From Puia dinghuensis (lineage in GTDB: Bacteria; Bacteroidota; Bacteroidia; Chitinophagales; Chitinophagaceae): a stretch of DNA of 64,000 nt. Position 1 is the first letter of the stretch; each line of letters opens with the position of its first letter. Below the pieces are notes generated by a model, which was not told the DNA's origin, did not search any database, and saw only the letters and a program-made list of their open reading frames with translations. The stretch covers positions 291,335 through 355,334 of the forward strand of contig NZ_BMJC01000001.1 of the NCBI RefSeq assembly GCF_014642875.1. The letters run 5' to 3'. A program made the position numbers and the translations under genes. Below are positions 26,070 to 34,900 of this stretch, in pieces.

Positions 26070-26125
26070 ATATTCGCTTAGTTTTACGCCATCCGATCCC
26101 GATCAATCCCGATAATCATTCCTTT
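26070..26125. repeat. Left copy of a 56-bp promoter-region repeat (pairs with 37554-37609)
   Basis: 52 of 56 bases match 37554-37609. It ends 17 nt before the start of the fibre-like gene at 26143; the other copy ends 26 nt before the LamG gene. The shared TTAGTTTTACG and GATAATCATTCC stretches may contain promoter or regulator sites. Confidence 0.8.
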
Positions 26126-26142
26126 CACCAATTCCCAAATCC

Positions 26143-26883
26143 ATGCAGCCAAGACTATCCAGGGCAGCCACCCTGCTATGCATTCTCGTGACTCAAACTC
26201 TTCATGCCCAGTGGCAGACCAGCGGTTCGAACATCTATTACAATAACGGAGATGTCGGCATCGGAACTACCAATTTCTCTCATAAGCTGGAGATACTGAC
26301 TACGGCCGACAATGATGGAATACGGTTGTCCACAGGGACGGGCGTTGTGATGCTCCATACTAATTCCCTTGTATTGGGGGGATACAATAATATTACTGCC
26401 GCTGGTGATGGCGGCATCGTGTATGGATCGACAACGCCTCAGACTACGAACAATGGTTTTGTCATTACGCCCTGGTCTCCCGGCATTACGGGTATCCGAT
26501 TGGACCAGAACGGGAATGTGGGCATCGCCACAAGAAATACTTTCGGGTACCAGTTGGCTGTCAACGGCTCGGCCATATTCACCAAGATCGTGGTAAAACC
26601 ATATGCGAACTGGCCGGACTACGTATTTCAAAAAAATTATCATCTCCCGTCCCTGAATAGCGTTGCGGCCTTCATCCGGACTAACCATCATTTACCCGGT
26701 GTGCCTTCCGCCGACAGTGTGACCCAATCGGGCATCGATGTCGGACAAAACCAGGCTCTCCTGCTGAAAAAAATAGAGGAGCTTACCCTGTATGTGATCC
26801 GCCTGGACAAGGAAAATCAAAGGCTGCGGCGGAAGATCGATCGCCTAAGCACGGCTGTACCTGGGAATGTCCGGAAAAAATAA
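26143..26883 (+). CDS. Exported fibre-like coiled-coil protein at head of RHS locus
   Basis: A 246-aa protein with a signal peptide (about residues 1-22, ending LHAQ). The beta motifs GDVGIGTT and GNVGIATR are typical of repetitive surface fibres. The C-terminal signature HHLPGVPSADSVTQSGIDVG is followed by NQALLLKKIEELTLYVI and a basic coiled coil. It is a paralogue of the protein at 17285-18007. It is the first gene of the RHS locus and follows the 56-bp repeat. It may form a trimeric surface fibre or an assembly factor for the RHS proteins; this is inferred from position only. Confidence 0.75.
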   Translation: MQPRLSRAATLLCILVTQTLHAQWQTSGSNIYYNNGDVGIGTTNFSHKLEILTTADNDGIRLSTGTGVVMLHTNSLVLGGYNNITAAGDGGIVYGSTTPQTTNNGFVITPWSPGITGIRLDQNGNVGIATRNTFGYQLAVNGSAIFTKIVVKPYANWPDYVFQKNYHLPSLNSVAAFIRTNHHLPGVPSADSVTQSGIDVGQNQALLLKKIEELTLYVIRLDKENQRLRRKIDRLSTAVPGNVRKK

Positions 26884-26919
26884 TATTCAGCACAAAATTA
26901 CCTATTAAACCGGATCATT

Positions 26920-28380
26920 ATGCGGAAGCTTGTTTCCCTTCTCACTGTCTTCCTGGTGATGCAGACGGCACAATGCCAATGGGCCAATAAAGGGCCGCAG
27001 CCAGGCGACACGGTAAGCAACCTGCCGCCTGGTCTCTCTGCCCGGTTCTTGCGGCATGTCAGGGATAAGACGGCGGGACTCGACCGGCAACTGATGCGGG
27101 AGACGGAGAAATATCTCCGCGAAATGGAAGGAAGTGAAGTCGGGTTAAAAAAGAAAGTGTCGAGGATGGATGCCGATGCTGCTGACAGGATATTTGGCGA
27201 CATCAGGGAAAGGTATCGACAATTGTCGGCAAGACTTCAGGCATCGGGCACTGCGGGTGATGGTCCCTCCCTGGGAGGGTATGTTCCATCATTGGATTCT
27301 CTGCAGAACGCCCTCTTATTCTTCCGGCAGAACAAGGACCGGTGGGCGGAGGGTTCGGGGCTTGCAAACGAAGACCTGTCAGCCGCCCTTGAGAAAGCCA
27401 GGATATTGCAGGGAAGGATCGGAGCGGCAGACCAATTCAAGAGTGTGTTAGATCAAAGAAGACAGTTTCTTGAACAGAAGTTGCAAAGCTTTGGCATGGC
27501 TAAGCAATTGAGAGGGATGACGAAAAAAATCTATTATTATAAACAACAGCTAGCCGATTTCAGAGAATCGTTGAAGGACGCTTCAGTGCTACAGCAAAAA
27601 GCCATGATGCTGTTGTCACGGCTGCCAACCTACCAACAGTTCATGCGACAACATTCTTTCCTCACTTCGCTTTTTGGGCAGCCGGAGCGTTACAACTTAA
27701 CCGATTCCGCCTTGAAGGGCCTCCAAACGAGAGCCGCAGTGCAGGAGATGATCAAGGGTAAGATGGCCGCCGGCGGCGAGAATGCAGGACTGCAGGTGTC
27801 GCAGCAGATGAGCGAGGCAGTGGGACAGCTAAGCCAACTGGGGGTGTCACTGGCAAAACAAAGAGAAAAGGGTCTACCGGATGATCCGGATTTCAGGCCG
27901 AACACGCAGAAGACCCGCCCATTTCGAAAGCGCCTCGCGTTCGGGGCAGACGTACAATTCCAGAGTAGCAACAACTTTCTTCCGTCTATGGCCGACCTGG
28001 CTGTCTCCCTTGGCTACAGGTTGAATGATAACGGCACCCTCGGACTGGGGCTTTCTTATAAGGCCGGTCTGGGCAATGGGATAAGAGATGTCCGAATTTC
28101 CGGGCAAGGCGCCGGGTTCAGGAGTTACCTCGATTGGAAGTGGAAGAAAAACTTCTATTTCTCGGGCGGATATGAAAGCAACTACCTACCTCAATTGCAA
28201 ACCATCGGCCAATTAAAAAGCCTTTCGTCGTGGCGGCAAAGCGGGTTGATCGGGCTGAGCCGCAGATACCGGGTCTCTTCCCGGGTGGAAGGCAAGCTCC
28301 AATTGTTGTTCGACTTTTTGAGTTATTACCAGAAACCCCGCTCTCAGCCCCTTTTATTTCGGGTAGGGTGGGCATTTTAA
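26920..28380 (+). CDS. Exported protein with helical N-terminus and predicted outer-membrane beta-barrel
   Basis: A 486-aa protein with a signal peptide (MRKLVSLLTVFLVMQTAQCQ). Residues of about 40-300 are strongly helical and charged, likely coiled coil (DRQLMRETEKYLREMEGSE; QQKAMMLLSRLPTYQQFM). From about residue 340 the sequence turns into alternating beta strands (LGYRLNDNGTLGLGLSYKAG, FYFSGGYESNYL) and ends in RVGWAF. A terminal Phe is the usual BamA recognition end of outer-membrane barrels. It lies 36 bp after the fibre-like gene and 23 bp before the first RHS gene. A role in RHS display or export is inferred, not shown. Confidence 0.7.
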   Translation: MRKLVSLLTVFLVMQTAQCQWANKGPQPGDTVSNLPPGLSARFLRHVRDKTAGLDRQLMRETEKYLREMEGSEVGLKKKVSRMDADAADRIFGDIRERYRQLSARLQASGTAGDGPSLGGYVPSLDSLQNALLFFRQNKDRWAEGSGLANEDLSAALEKARILQGRIGAADQFKSVLDQRRQFLEQKLQSFGMAKQLRGMTKKIYYYKQQLADFRESLKDASVLQQKAMMLLSRLPTYQQFMRQHSFLTSLFGQPERYNLTDSALKGLQTRAAVQEMIKGKMAAGGENAGLQVSQQMSEAVGQLSQLGVSLAKQREKGLPDDPDFRPNTQKTRPFRKRLAFGADVQFQSSNNFLPSMADLAVSLGYRLNDNGTLGLGLSYKAGLGNGIRDVRISGQGAGFRSYLDWKWKKNFYFSGGYESNYLPQLQTIGQLKSLSSWRQSGLIGLSRRYRVSSRVEGKLQLLFDFLSYYQKPRSQPLLFRVGWAF

Positions 28381-28403
28381 GCAAAGAAACTTTATACCAT
28401 CAT

Positions 28404-31400
28404 ATGAAGGCAGTGATTCTTTTCTTGGCCATTATTGTTCTTATATGCCCTGGATCTTCCTTTTCGCAGGTGAATCTGCAGACAGGAGCCGCACAGGTGA
28501 GCATCCCGCTCTACTCCTATTCCGACCCTGGCAACCGGCTGGGACTTACTTCTTCCTTAGCCTATGTTGACGGCAATGGCATGAAGGTTTCCGAGATGGC
28601 TTCGCAGGTCGGTACGGGCTGGCAACTGGACTGCGGCGGGACGATCACCCGGGTCCAGCACGGTGAGCCGGATGACCAGAAGCAGAAGGGGTACTATAAT
28701 TATAATACGGACTATCTGGACTATATGTTAAGTTACTATCCCAACGGCTATATGTATTCCGAATACAGCCCTTCGGATAATATTGATGACGGCGGCGGCT
28801 ATTCTACTTATAAGCAATACCTTCCGTACATTATTACAGGCACGGGAAATGTCACCAAATCCACCTATAGGATGCCACCCCAATACCTGGCCGACAGAGA
28901 ACAAGACGTGTTTGCCTTTACTTTCAATGGGCGGAGTGGCGAATTTATTATCGGTAGGAACAAGCAAGTAAGGATCCTTAGCGATTCCAAATTGCAGGTA
29001 AGCTTTGTCGAGTCCGACATGAGCAGCAGCAATATCCGGACCACCATTTCTTCGTTTACGATCACGGATGAAGCCGGGATCCAATATGTTTACAGGGACC
29101 TGGAGCTTGGATACGTCTGCACTTACAATGATATCAGGGTATATAATAACAGCACCGGCGCCTTTGACCCCACCTCCTATTACACCCCTCCCACGTATGG
29201 TTCGTGCACCAGTTGTCCGAATCAATATATCGAAGTGGTGAAAGGCAGGCCTGAAAACCAATTTGTTGTCAATAAATGGTACCTGTCACAAATTATTAAT
29301 CCGTTGACTGGCAAAAGCATCGGATTCAACTATGACACCTACGAGGTGGATGTGGATGGTGAAAAAACCCTTGACTATTCAGTAGCCAATGGTTATGGCA
29401 GCATGGCCGTTCTCTGGCAAAAGCACAAGGCCAAAGCCCGGAGATTACTAAGCGTCAACCTTTCCACGGTCGAAACATTAAATTTTCAGTATTCCACAGG
29501 CAGCCGGGTAGATATTTCCAACGAGAAATACCTGAGCCAGGTGCAAGTGGTCTATAATGGCAACCCCCTTTATTCATGGAACTTCGGATATGGTTACTTT
29601 GTCGGCATCGATCCTGGCATCAAGGGGGTGAATGATGCTTTTACGGCCCAGGAGCAGCAATGGTCGAGATTGTGTCTGCAATCGCTGCAAAAGACGGGTA
29701 GTAATGGTATATCTGAACCAGCGTATGCTTTCCAGTACAATCTGGGGAATTATCAAAGCCTGGACCGTATCCCGCCCATGTTCAGCATCTATCAGGACCA
29801 TTTCGGGTATTACAATGCCGCAGTAGCCACTTACGGTGACTTCGAACCCGGACCCGCTACTTTCTACAACAGGACCTGGCTCGTCACTTACCTGCAGAAT
29901 CAGGCCACCTTCAAAGTGCCATCTTCCACAACGGCCAAAAATGGGATCCTTAGCTCGATCACCTATCCCATGGGTGGTGCCCTATCTTTCAGTTACGAGC
30001 CTAACTATGCGCTGGTAAACGGACAGGCCGTACAAATGGGCGGGGTCAGGGTTAACTCGACCACGCAGTACGATGGTATCGACCATAAAAATGACATCAT
30101 TAAGCAATACAATTACGTCAACGCGGATGGTTCGTGCTCCGGTTGGGGAAATGAATCGTTCACGTATGCTTTTAGCAAGGCATTGCGGGCATGGAATTGC
30201 GGTGGTGACCTTACGCCGGCTTTTTCTATAGCCGAATTTGCCAAGAGCTATGCCGTGAATTCCGCCAAATATGAACTGGGGCTGACTACAACACCAGCCC
30301 TTGACGCCACGCTGGCTCAGTCCTTTGGAACTATCGCTGTCACTATGGTAGTCAGTATACTGGTCGAACTGCTCCAGCCGGACTACCAAGATTTTACCAT
30401 ACAGGAATATCGCAGCGCCAGTCATGCTGCACATAATCCGCTTCCCATGGGATACAAGCGGGTAGAGGTGGTCAACCTGCTTTCGACGGATAATATCGGC
30501 AAATCGATCTATGATCTGACCGGCCCGGATGACCATGCTTTTGAGGTCCCGGCGCTTTCCCTGCCCTATTCGGATAAACAGCGCTGTCCTTCCTGGGTTT
30601 ATGGCCTGCCCAAGGCCATCACTGTACAGGATAAATTGAAGAACACGGTCAAGCAGACTGTGAATCATTATAACTTTATTGTCAATACCCTTGCCGACAA
30701 TAATTTTCTGTCGAAGTCCTGGACGGCTGTCAAAAATGAGTACGCCTGTAGCTTTACCGAAACAACGGCGGATAATTCCTATATCAGCCAGGAGACGTAC
30801 TATCCCCTCACCGGACACACCGAATTAACGAGCACCGATGAATATACGTTCAACAGCGCCGGGCAATCCACGGTAGTTACTACCAATTTTGAATACGATG
30901 CCAATTACCAGCTGAAGCACAAATATGCAACCAATTCAAAAGGGGAAAAGGTAGAAACCTTTTATTATCACCCATATGACTATACGGCTGCGCATGGGGC
31001 GATAGGTACCATGAATGCCCCGGGTGTCAATATCATCAGCCCGGTGGTGTCCGCAGAAACGTATATCAACAAGAGCGATGGGAATTCTTACCTTGTTAGT
31101 GGGACGGCCACCGATTTCGATGTGTATAACGGGGACGTAAAACCAAAGACAAGCTATGCTTTCCAGGGCGTTCAGCCGGTGTTAGGCAGTTCGCTGGCCC
31201 CCTTCAACACTTCGAGTGCTGTGCGGGACCAGTCGTGGTTCAAGCAAATAAGTACTTTCGGCTATGACAACTTTGGCAACCTGGCCCAGATGGTTACGGG
31301 GGGGAATAAAATAGTAAGTACGATCTATGATTACAACGGCAAACTGCCCGTTGCAACCGCGGTGAATGCGGCCTACAATGATATCGACTATTCTTCTTTC

Positions 31401-31937
31401 GAGGCCGATGGCGGTAAACCAGGATCCTGGGTCAATGCTGCCGCTATTGTTTCGTCTGATGCCCGAACAGGGAACAATTCCTTTAACCTTAGTGATCCTT
31501 CCAACGCCATCAACGGCTATTTCGGTTTTAGTGGACTGAACAGCAGCCTTACCTACGTCGTTTCCTATTGGTCGAAGAACGGCAGCGCCTGTATCAGCGG
31601 TTCTCTGGCGGGTCAATCCACGGTATCTACCTGTCAGGGCAGCAGTGGTTGGCGACAGGGGTCCACCGTCAATGGCTGGACCTATTACGAGGTGCAGGTA
31701 AGTAATCTCGATAAGATAAGTGTATCCGGTACGGGCTTGCTGGATGAGTTCAGGGTCTACCCGGTGGGGGCCCAGATGACGACCACCACGTATTCGCCCC
31801 TGGTGGGTAAGACGTCCGAATGCGATGTGTCAGGAAGGGTCACGTATTATTGGTATGATGAACTGGGCAGGCTGATCAAGGTAAGTGACGATCAGCGTAA
31901 CGTGATACGCACTTACGAATATAATTATAAGCAATAA
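28404..31937 (+). CDS. RHS/SpvB-like exported protein (first RHS half)
   Basis: A 1177-aa protein with a signal peptide (residues 1-22, ending FSQ). The N-terminal part VNLQTGAAQVSIPLYSY...GTGWQLDCGG is the opening seen in SpvB/TcaC-like and RHS-associated proteins. Tyr/Gly/Asn-rich YD-type strands follow, for example FEYDANYQLKHKYATNSKG and STFGYDNFGNLAQMVTGG. It ends with YYWYDELGRLIKVSDDQRN and a short tail, with no toxin tip or T9SS domain. ATG 28404 gives a good signal peptide; the upstream open frame overlaps the barrel gene. The next RHS gene begins 15 bp later, so the two may assemble as halves of one RHS shell. Confidence 0.82.
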   Translation: MKAVILFLAIIVLICPGSSFSQVNLQTGAAQVSIPLYSYSDPGNRLGLTSSLAYVDGNGMKVSEMASQVGTGWQLDCGGTITRVQHGEPDDQKQKGYYNYNTDYLDYMLSYYPNGYMYSEYSPSDNIDDGGGYSTYKQYLPYIITGTGNVTKSTYRMPPQYLADREQDVFAFTFNGRSGEFIIGRNKQVRILSDSKLQVSFVESDMSSSNIRTTISSFTITDEAGIQYVYRDLELGYVCTYNDIRVYNNSTGAFDPTSYYTPPTYGSCTSCPNQYIEVVKGRPENQFVVNKWYLSQIINPLTGKSIGFNYDTYEVDVDGEKTLDYSVANGYGSMAVLWQKHKAKARRLLSVNLSTVETLNFQYSTGSRVDISNEKYLSQVQVVYNGNPLYSWNFGYGYFVGIDPGIKGVNDAFTAQEQQWSRLCLQSLQKTGSNGISEPAYAFQYNLGNYQSLDRIPPMFSIYQDHFGYYNAAVATYGDFEPGPATFYNRTWLVTYLQNQATFKVPSSTTAKNGILSSITYPMGGALSFSYEPNYALVNGQAVQMGGVRVNSTTQYDGIDHKNDIIKQYNYVNADGSCSGWGNESFTYAFSKALRAWNCGGDLTPAFSIAEFAKSYAVNSAKYELGLTTTPALDATLAQSFGTIAVTMVVSILVELLQPDYQDFTIQEYRSASHAAHNPLPMGYKRVEVVNLLSTDNIGKSIYDLTGPDDHAFEVPALSLPYSDKQRCPSWVYGLPKAITVQDKLKNTVKQTVNHYNFIVNTLADNNFLSKSWTAVKNEYACSFTETTADNSYISQETYYPLTGHTELTSTDEYTFNSAGQSTVVTTNFEYDANYQLKHKYATNSKGEKVETFYYHPYDYTAAHGAIGTMNAPGVNIISPVVSAETYINKSDGNSYLVSGTATDFDVYNGDVKPKTSYAFQGVQPVLGSSLAPFNTSSAVRDQSWFKQISTFGYDNFGNLAQMVTGGNKIVSTIYDYNGKLPVATAVNAAYNDIDYSSFEADGGKPGSWVNAAAIVSSDARTGNNSFNLSDPSNAINGYFGFSGLNSSLTYVVSYWSKNGSACISGSLAGQSTVSTCQGSSGWRQGSTVNGWTYYEVQVSNLDKISVSGTGLLDEFRVYPVGAQMTTTTYSPLVGKTSECDVSGRVTYYWYDELGRLIKVSDDQRNVIRTYEYNYKQ

Positions 31938-31952
31938 ACAATAACGCATTAC

Positions 31953-34900
31953 ATGCAGCCCTTACTTGTGCGACTACTACATTTGGGAATCTGCTGTCTT
32001 CTGGGTATTCCCGTCTATTCCCAGTATGCTCAGCTCAGCGGGCCGAACCACGTACAGCCGGGGGAGACGGATTACTATACGATCGTGAGCTGGCCGCAGC
32101 CGGTAGATCCGTCTTCCAATATCATCTGGCAGATCACCGGAGGCACTGTGCTGTATTCCGACCAGTATTCGTGCCAGGTGCAGTGGGGGAGTGCCCCAAT
32201 GATCGGACAGGTTTATGTATATGAAGATCTCGGCGGGCAGCAAGGTTTTCTGTCTGTCCAGATCGGTGACCCCCAGGTGACTGTTTCGCCTGCCATCCAG
32301 CAGGTAGATTATGGCGGCTCAGCCCAAACCCTGACTGGGGGAGTCTCCACCTTGGATGCCATCACATCCACACAATGGCAGGGATCATCCGATGGGGTCA
32401 ACTGGAGCGTAATCTCTTCGGCATCTGGTAACACCTATACACCGCCTGCCACACAGGCCGGCTATTACCGGTTTTTGGCTGTCGTCAATGGAAATACGTA
32501 TTATTCCAATGCAGCCAACGTCAGTATCACTCCGCTGACGCCCGGGACGATCAGCCTGGGGCAGCAACCCACCTATAACAGCGTGCCGACAGTAACCAAT
32601 ACGCCTGCGTCAGGCGGGATGTGCTACGCATCCGATCGCGTATATACCTGGGAGGCTTCCGTCGATGGGCAGCCCTGGACGGTGATTGGCACGGGCGTCA
32701 ATTATCCTTCGGCGGCCCTGATAACGGGGAAGACCTATATACACAGAAAAGTCTCCTGCGGCGGCACGACGCTGGTATCCAATACGCTGTATATTGTGCC
32801 AACGTACACGTCAGTGGATTATGAGAACCTGAATTATGTGCGGACGATCGATGTACATGTTACGGGCATCAGCACCTGGTACCAGGCCGATCAATTGGCC
32901 ATGACCAGCAAATACCAATCTACGACCTACCTGGATGGGTTGGGTCGAAGCATCCAGAAGGTAGATAAGGCGGCGAGTTATTCGGGCGGGGCCTGGGTCG
33001 ACCTGGTACAGCCGATCGTGTATGACGCCGCGGGGAGAACGACGCAGAAATACCTGCCTTATCCGACAGCAGACAATCCAGGCAAGTACAAATCGGCCAA
33101 TGTGTTTACAGAGCAGGCTAGTTTCGTCACCGGCAAGTTCGGAGAACCTTCGGGGGCGCCCACTTATGCCCAGATACAATACGACAATAGTCCGCTGAAC
33201 AGGGTGATGGAAATGTTCGCCTCCGGACAGAGCTGGGGCGGCAGCGGGGTAGGGCAGTCGATGGCCTATGATTTTAATACTGCAGCTGAGAATGTTCGCA
33301 TCTGGCAGCTTGGTTATTCCGCTTCGACCATTCCTACAACAACCGGATCCTACGCAACCGGAAGCTTGTATAAGTCGATTGCCACGGACGAAAAGAACCA
33401 CCAGGTGATCACTTACACAGATTTCTCGGGCAATCAGGTGCTGAAGAAAGTGCAGGAACTGGAGTCGGGTAGTGGGCTGACCGGCCAGCATGCCGGCTGG
33501 GAGTGTACCTATTATGTATACGACGATCTGAACCAATTGCGCTTCACCATAACCCCCAAAGTAGTAACGTACCTGGATAACAATGGCTGGAGCCTCACGC
33601 AGCAGCTGGTAAACGACCTCTGCTATGTCTATGGCTATGATACCAAAGGAAGGACCATCAGCAAGAAGCAACCGGGCATCGGGGAGACGGACTATGTATA
33701 CGACCAGCGAAACCGGCCGGTCTTTGTGCAGGACGCTAACGGCCTTGCCAATTCGCAATGGCAGGTTTCCCAGTATGACCCGTTGGACAGAGTCATATCC
33801 ACCGGAATGTTGAACCTGAGCATCAGCCAGGCATCCCTTCAGACCAATGTCGACGCGAATACGGGTCAGATAAACGTTATCAGCGGTGCGCAGTCGCTGT
33901 CAGACCCGGTGTTCTACACCCGACAGACGGGCGTTGCCAGCTATGTGGGTTCGCACAGTGTTACTTTTGACGCCCTCACCAATACTTCCTTCGTGTCGGA
34001 GGATGGAGCCTCTTTTGTCGGCTATGTAGACCCCAACCTGGTCAATATTGTAAGCGAGGTGGTGGCTGTTGCCGACAACCCTATCCCTTCCTCCGGCACA
34101 TATATTCCTCTCACCTATGCGTATTATGACGACTATTCCCAGTCTACCCGGAACTATACTACTGCAGACAATAGCTTGTTTGATCCTTCAACCAACCAGC
34201 AGGCGCTGCCGTTGCCGGCCCAGGCCAGTCTCCGGACGCGGGGGCTGGTCACCTGCAGCAAGGTAAAGGTGATTACGAATCCCGCCGATCTCACGCAGGG
34301 CTCCTGGCAGGAGGCCGATACCTATTACGATGAGTTCGGCCGGGTGATCCAGGTGCAGAACACCAATGCGTTGGGTGGCACCGACATCACGACCAGCCGG
34401 TATGACTTCCAGGGAAAGCTATGGGGTTCCTGCGTGAAGCACATGGCTGGGGCGTCTACCCAATTTACGGTTGTCTCGAAAAATTCCTATGACCAGCAGG
34501 GGAGGCTCACTGATCTGGCTAAGAATTTCAACAACACTTTTTTCAAACCGCTGGTAAACTATACCTATGATGAATATGGGAAAATGGTAAAGAAGCGGCT
34601 GGCACCCGGTTATACACCGCCCAATACTTCGAAGACGGAGATGGAGAGCCTGCAATACGATTACAATATACAAGGCTGGCTTATAGGGATCAACAAGAAT
34701 TACGCCTTGAGCACCAATACCTATGACCAGTGGAACCAGTACTTTGGCCTTTATCTGGGATACGATAACCGGGATAACCAGTTTGCCGCCGTCCGGCTGG
34801 ACGGAAAGATCACCGGCGCGATCTGGAAATCGCAGGGCGACAATTCGATGCGGAAATATGATAATACGTACGATGCTGCGGGCAGGTTCACTTCGGCGCT

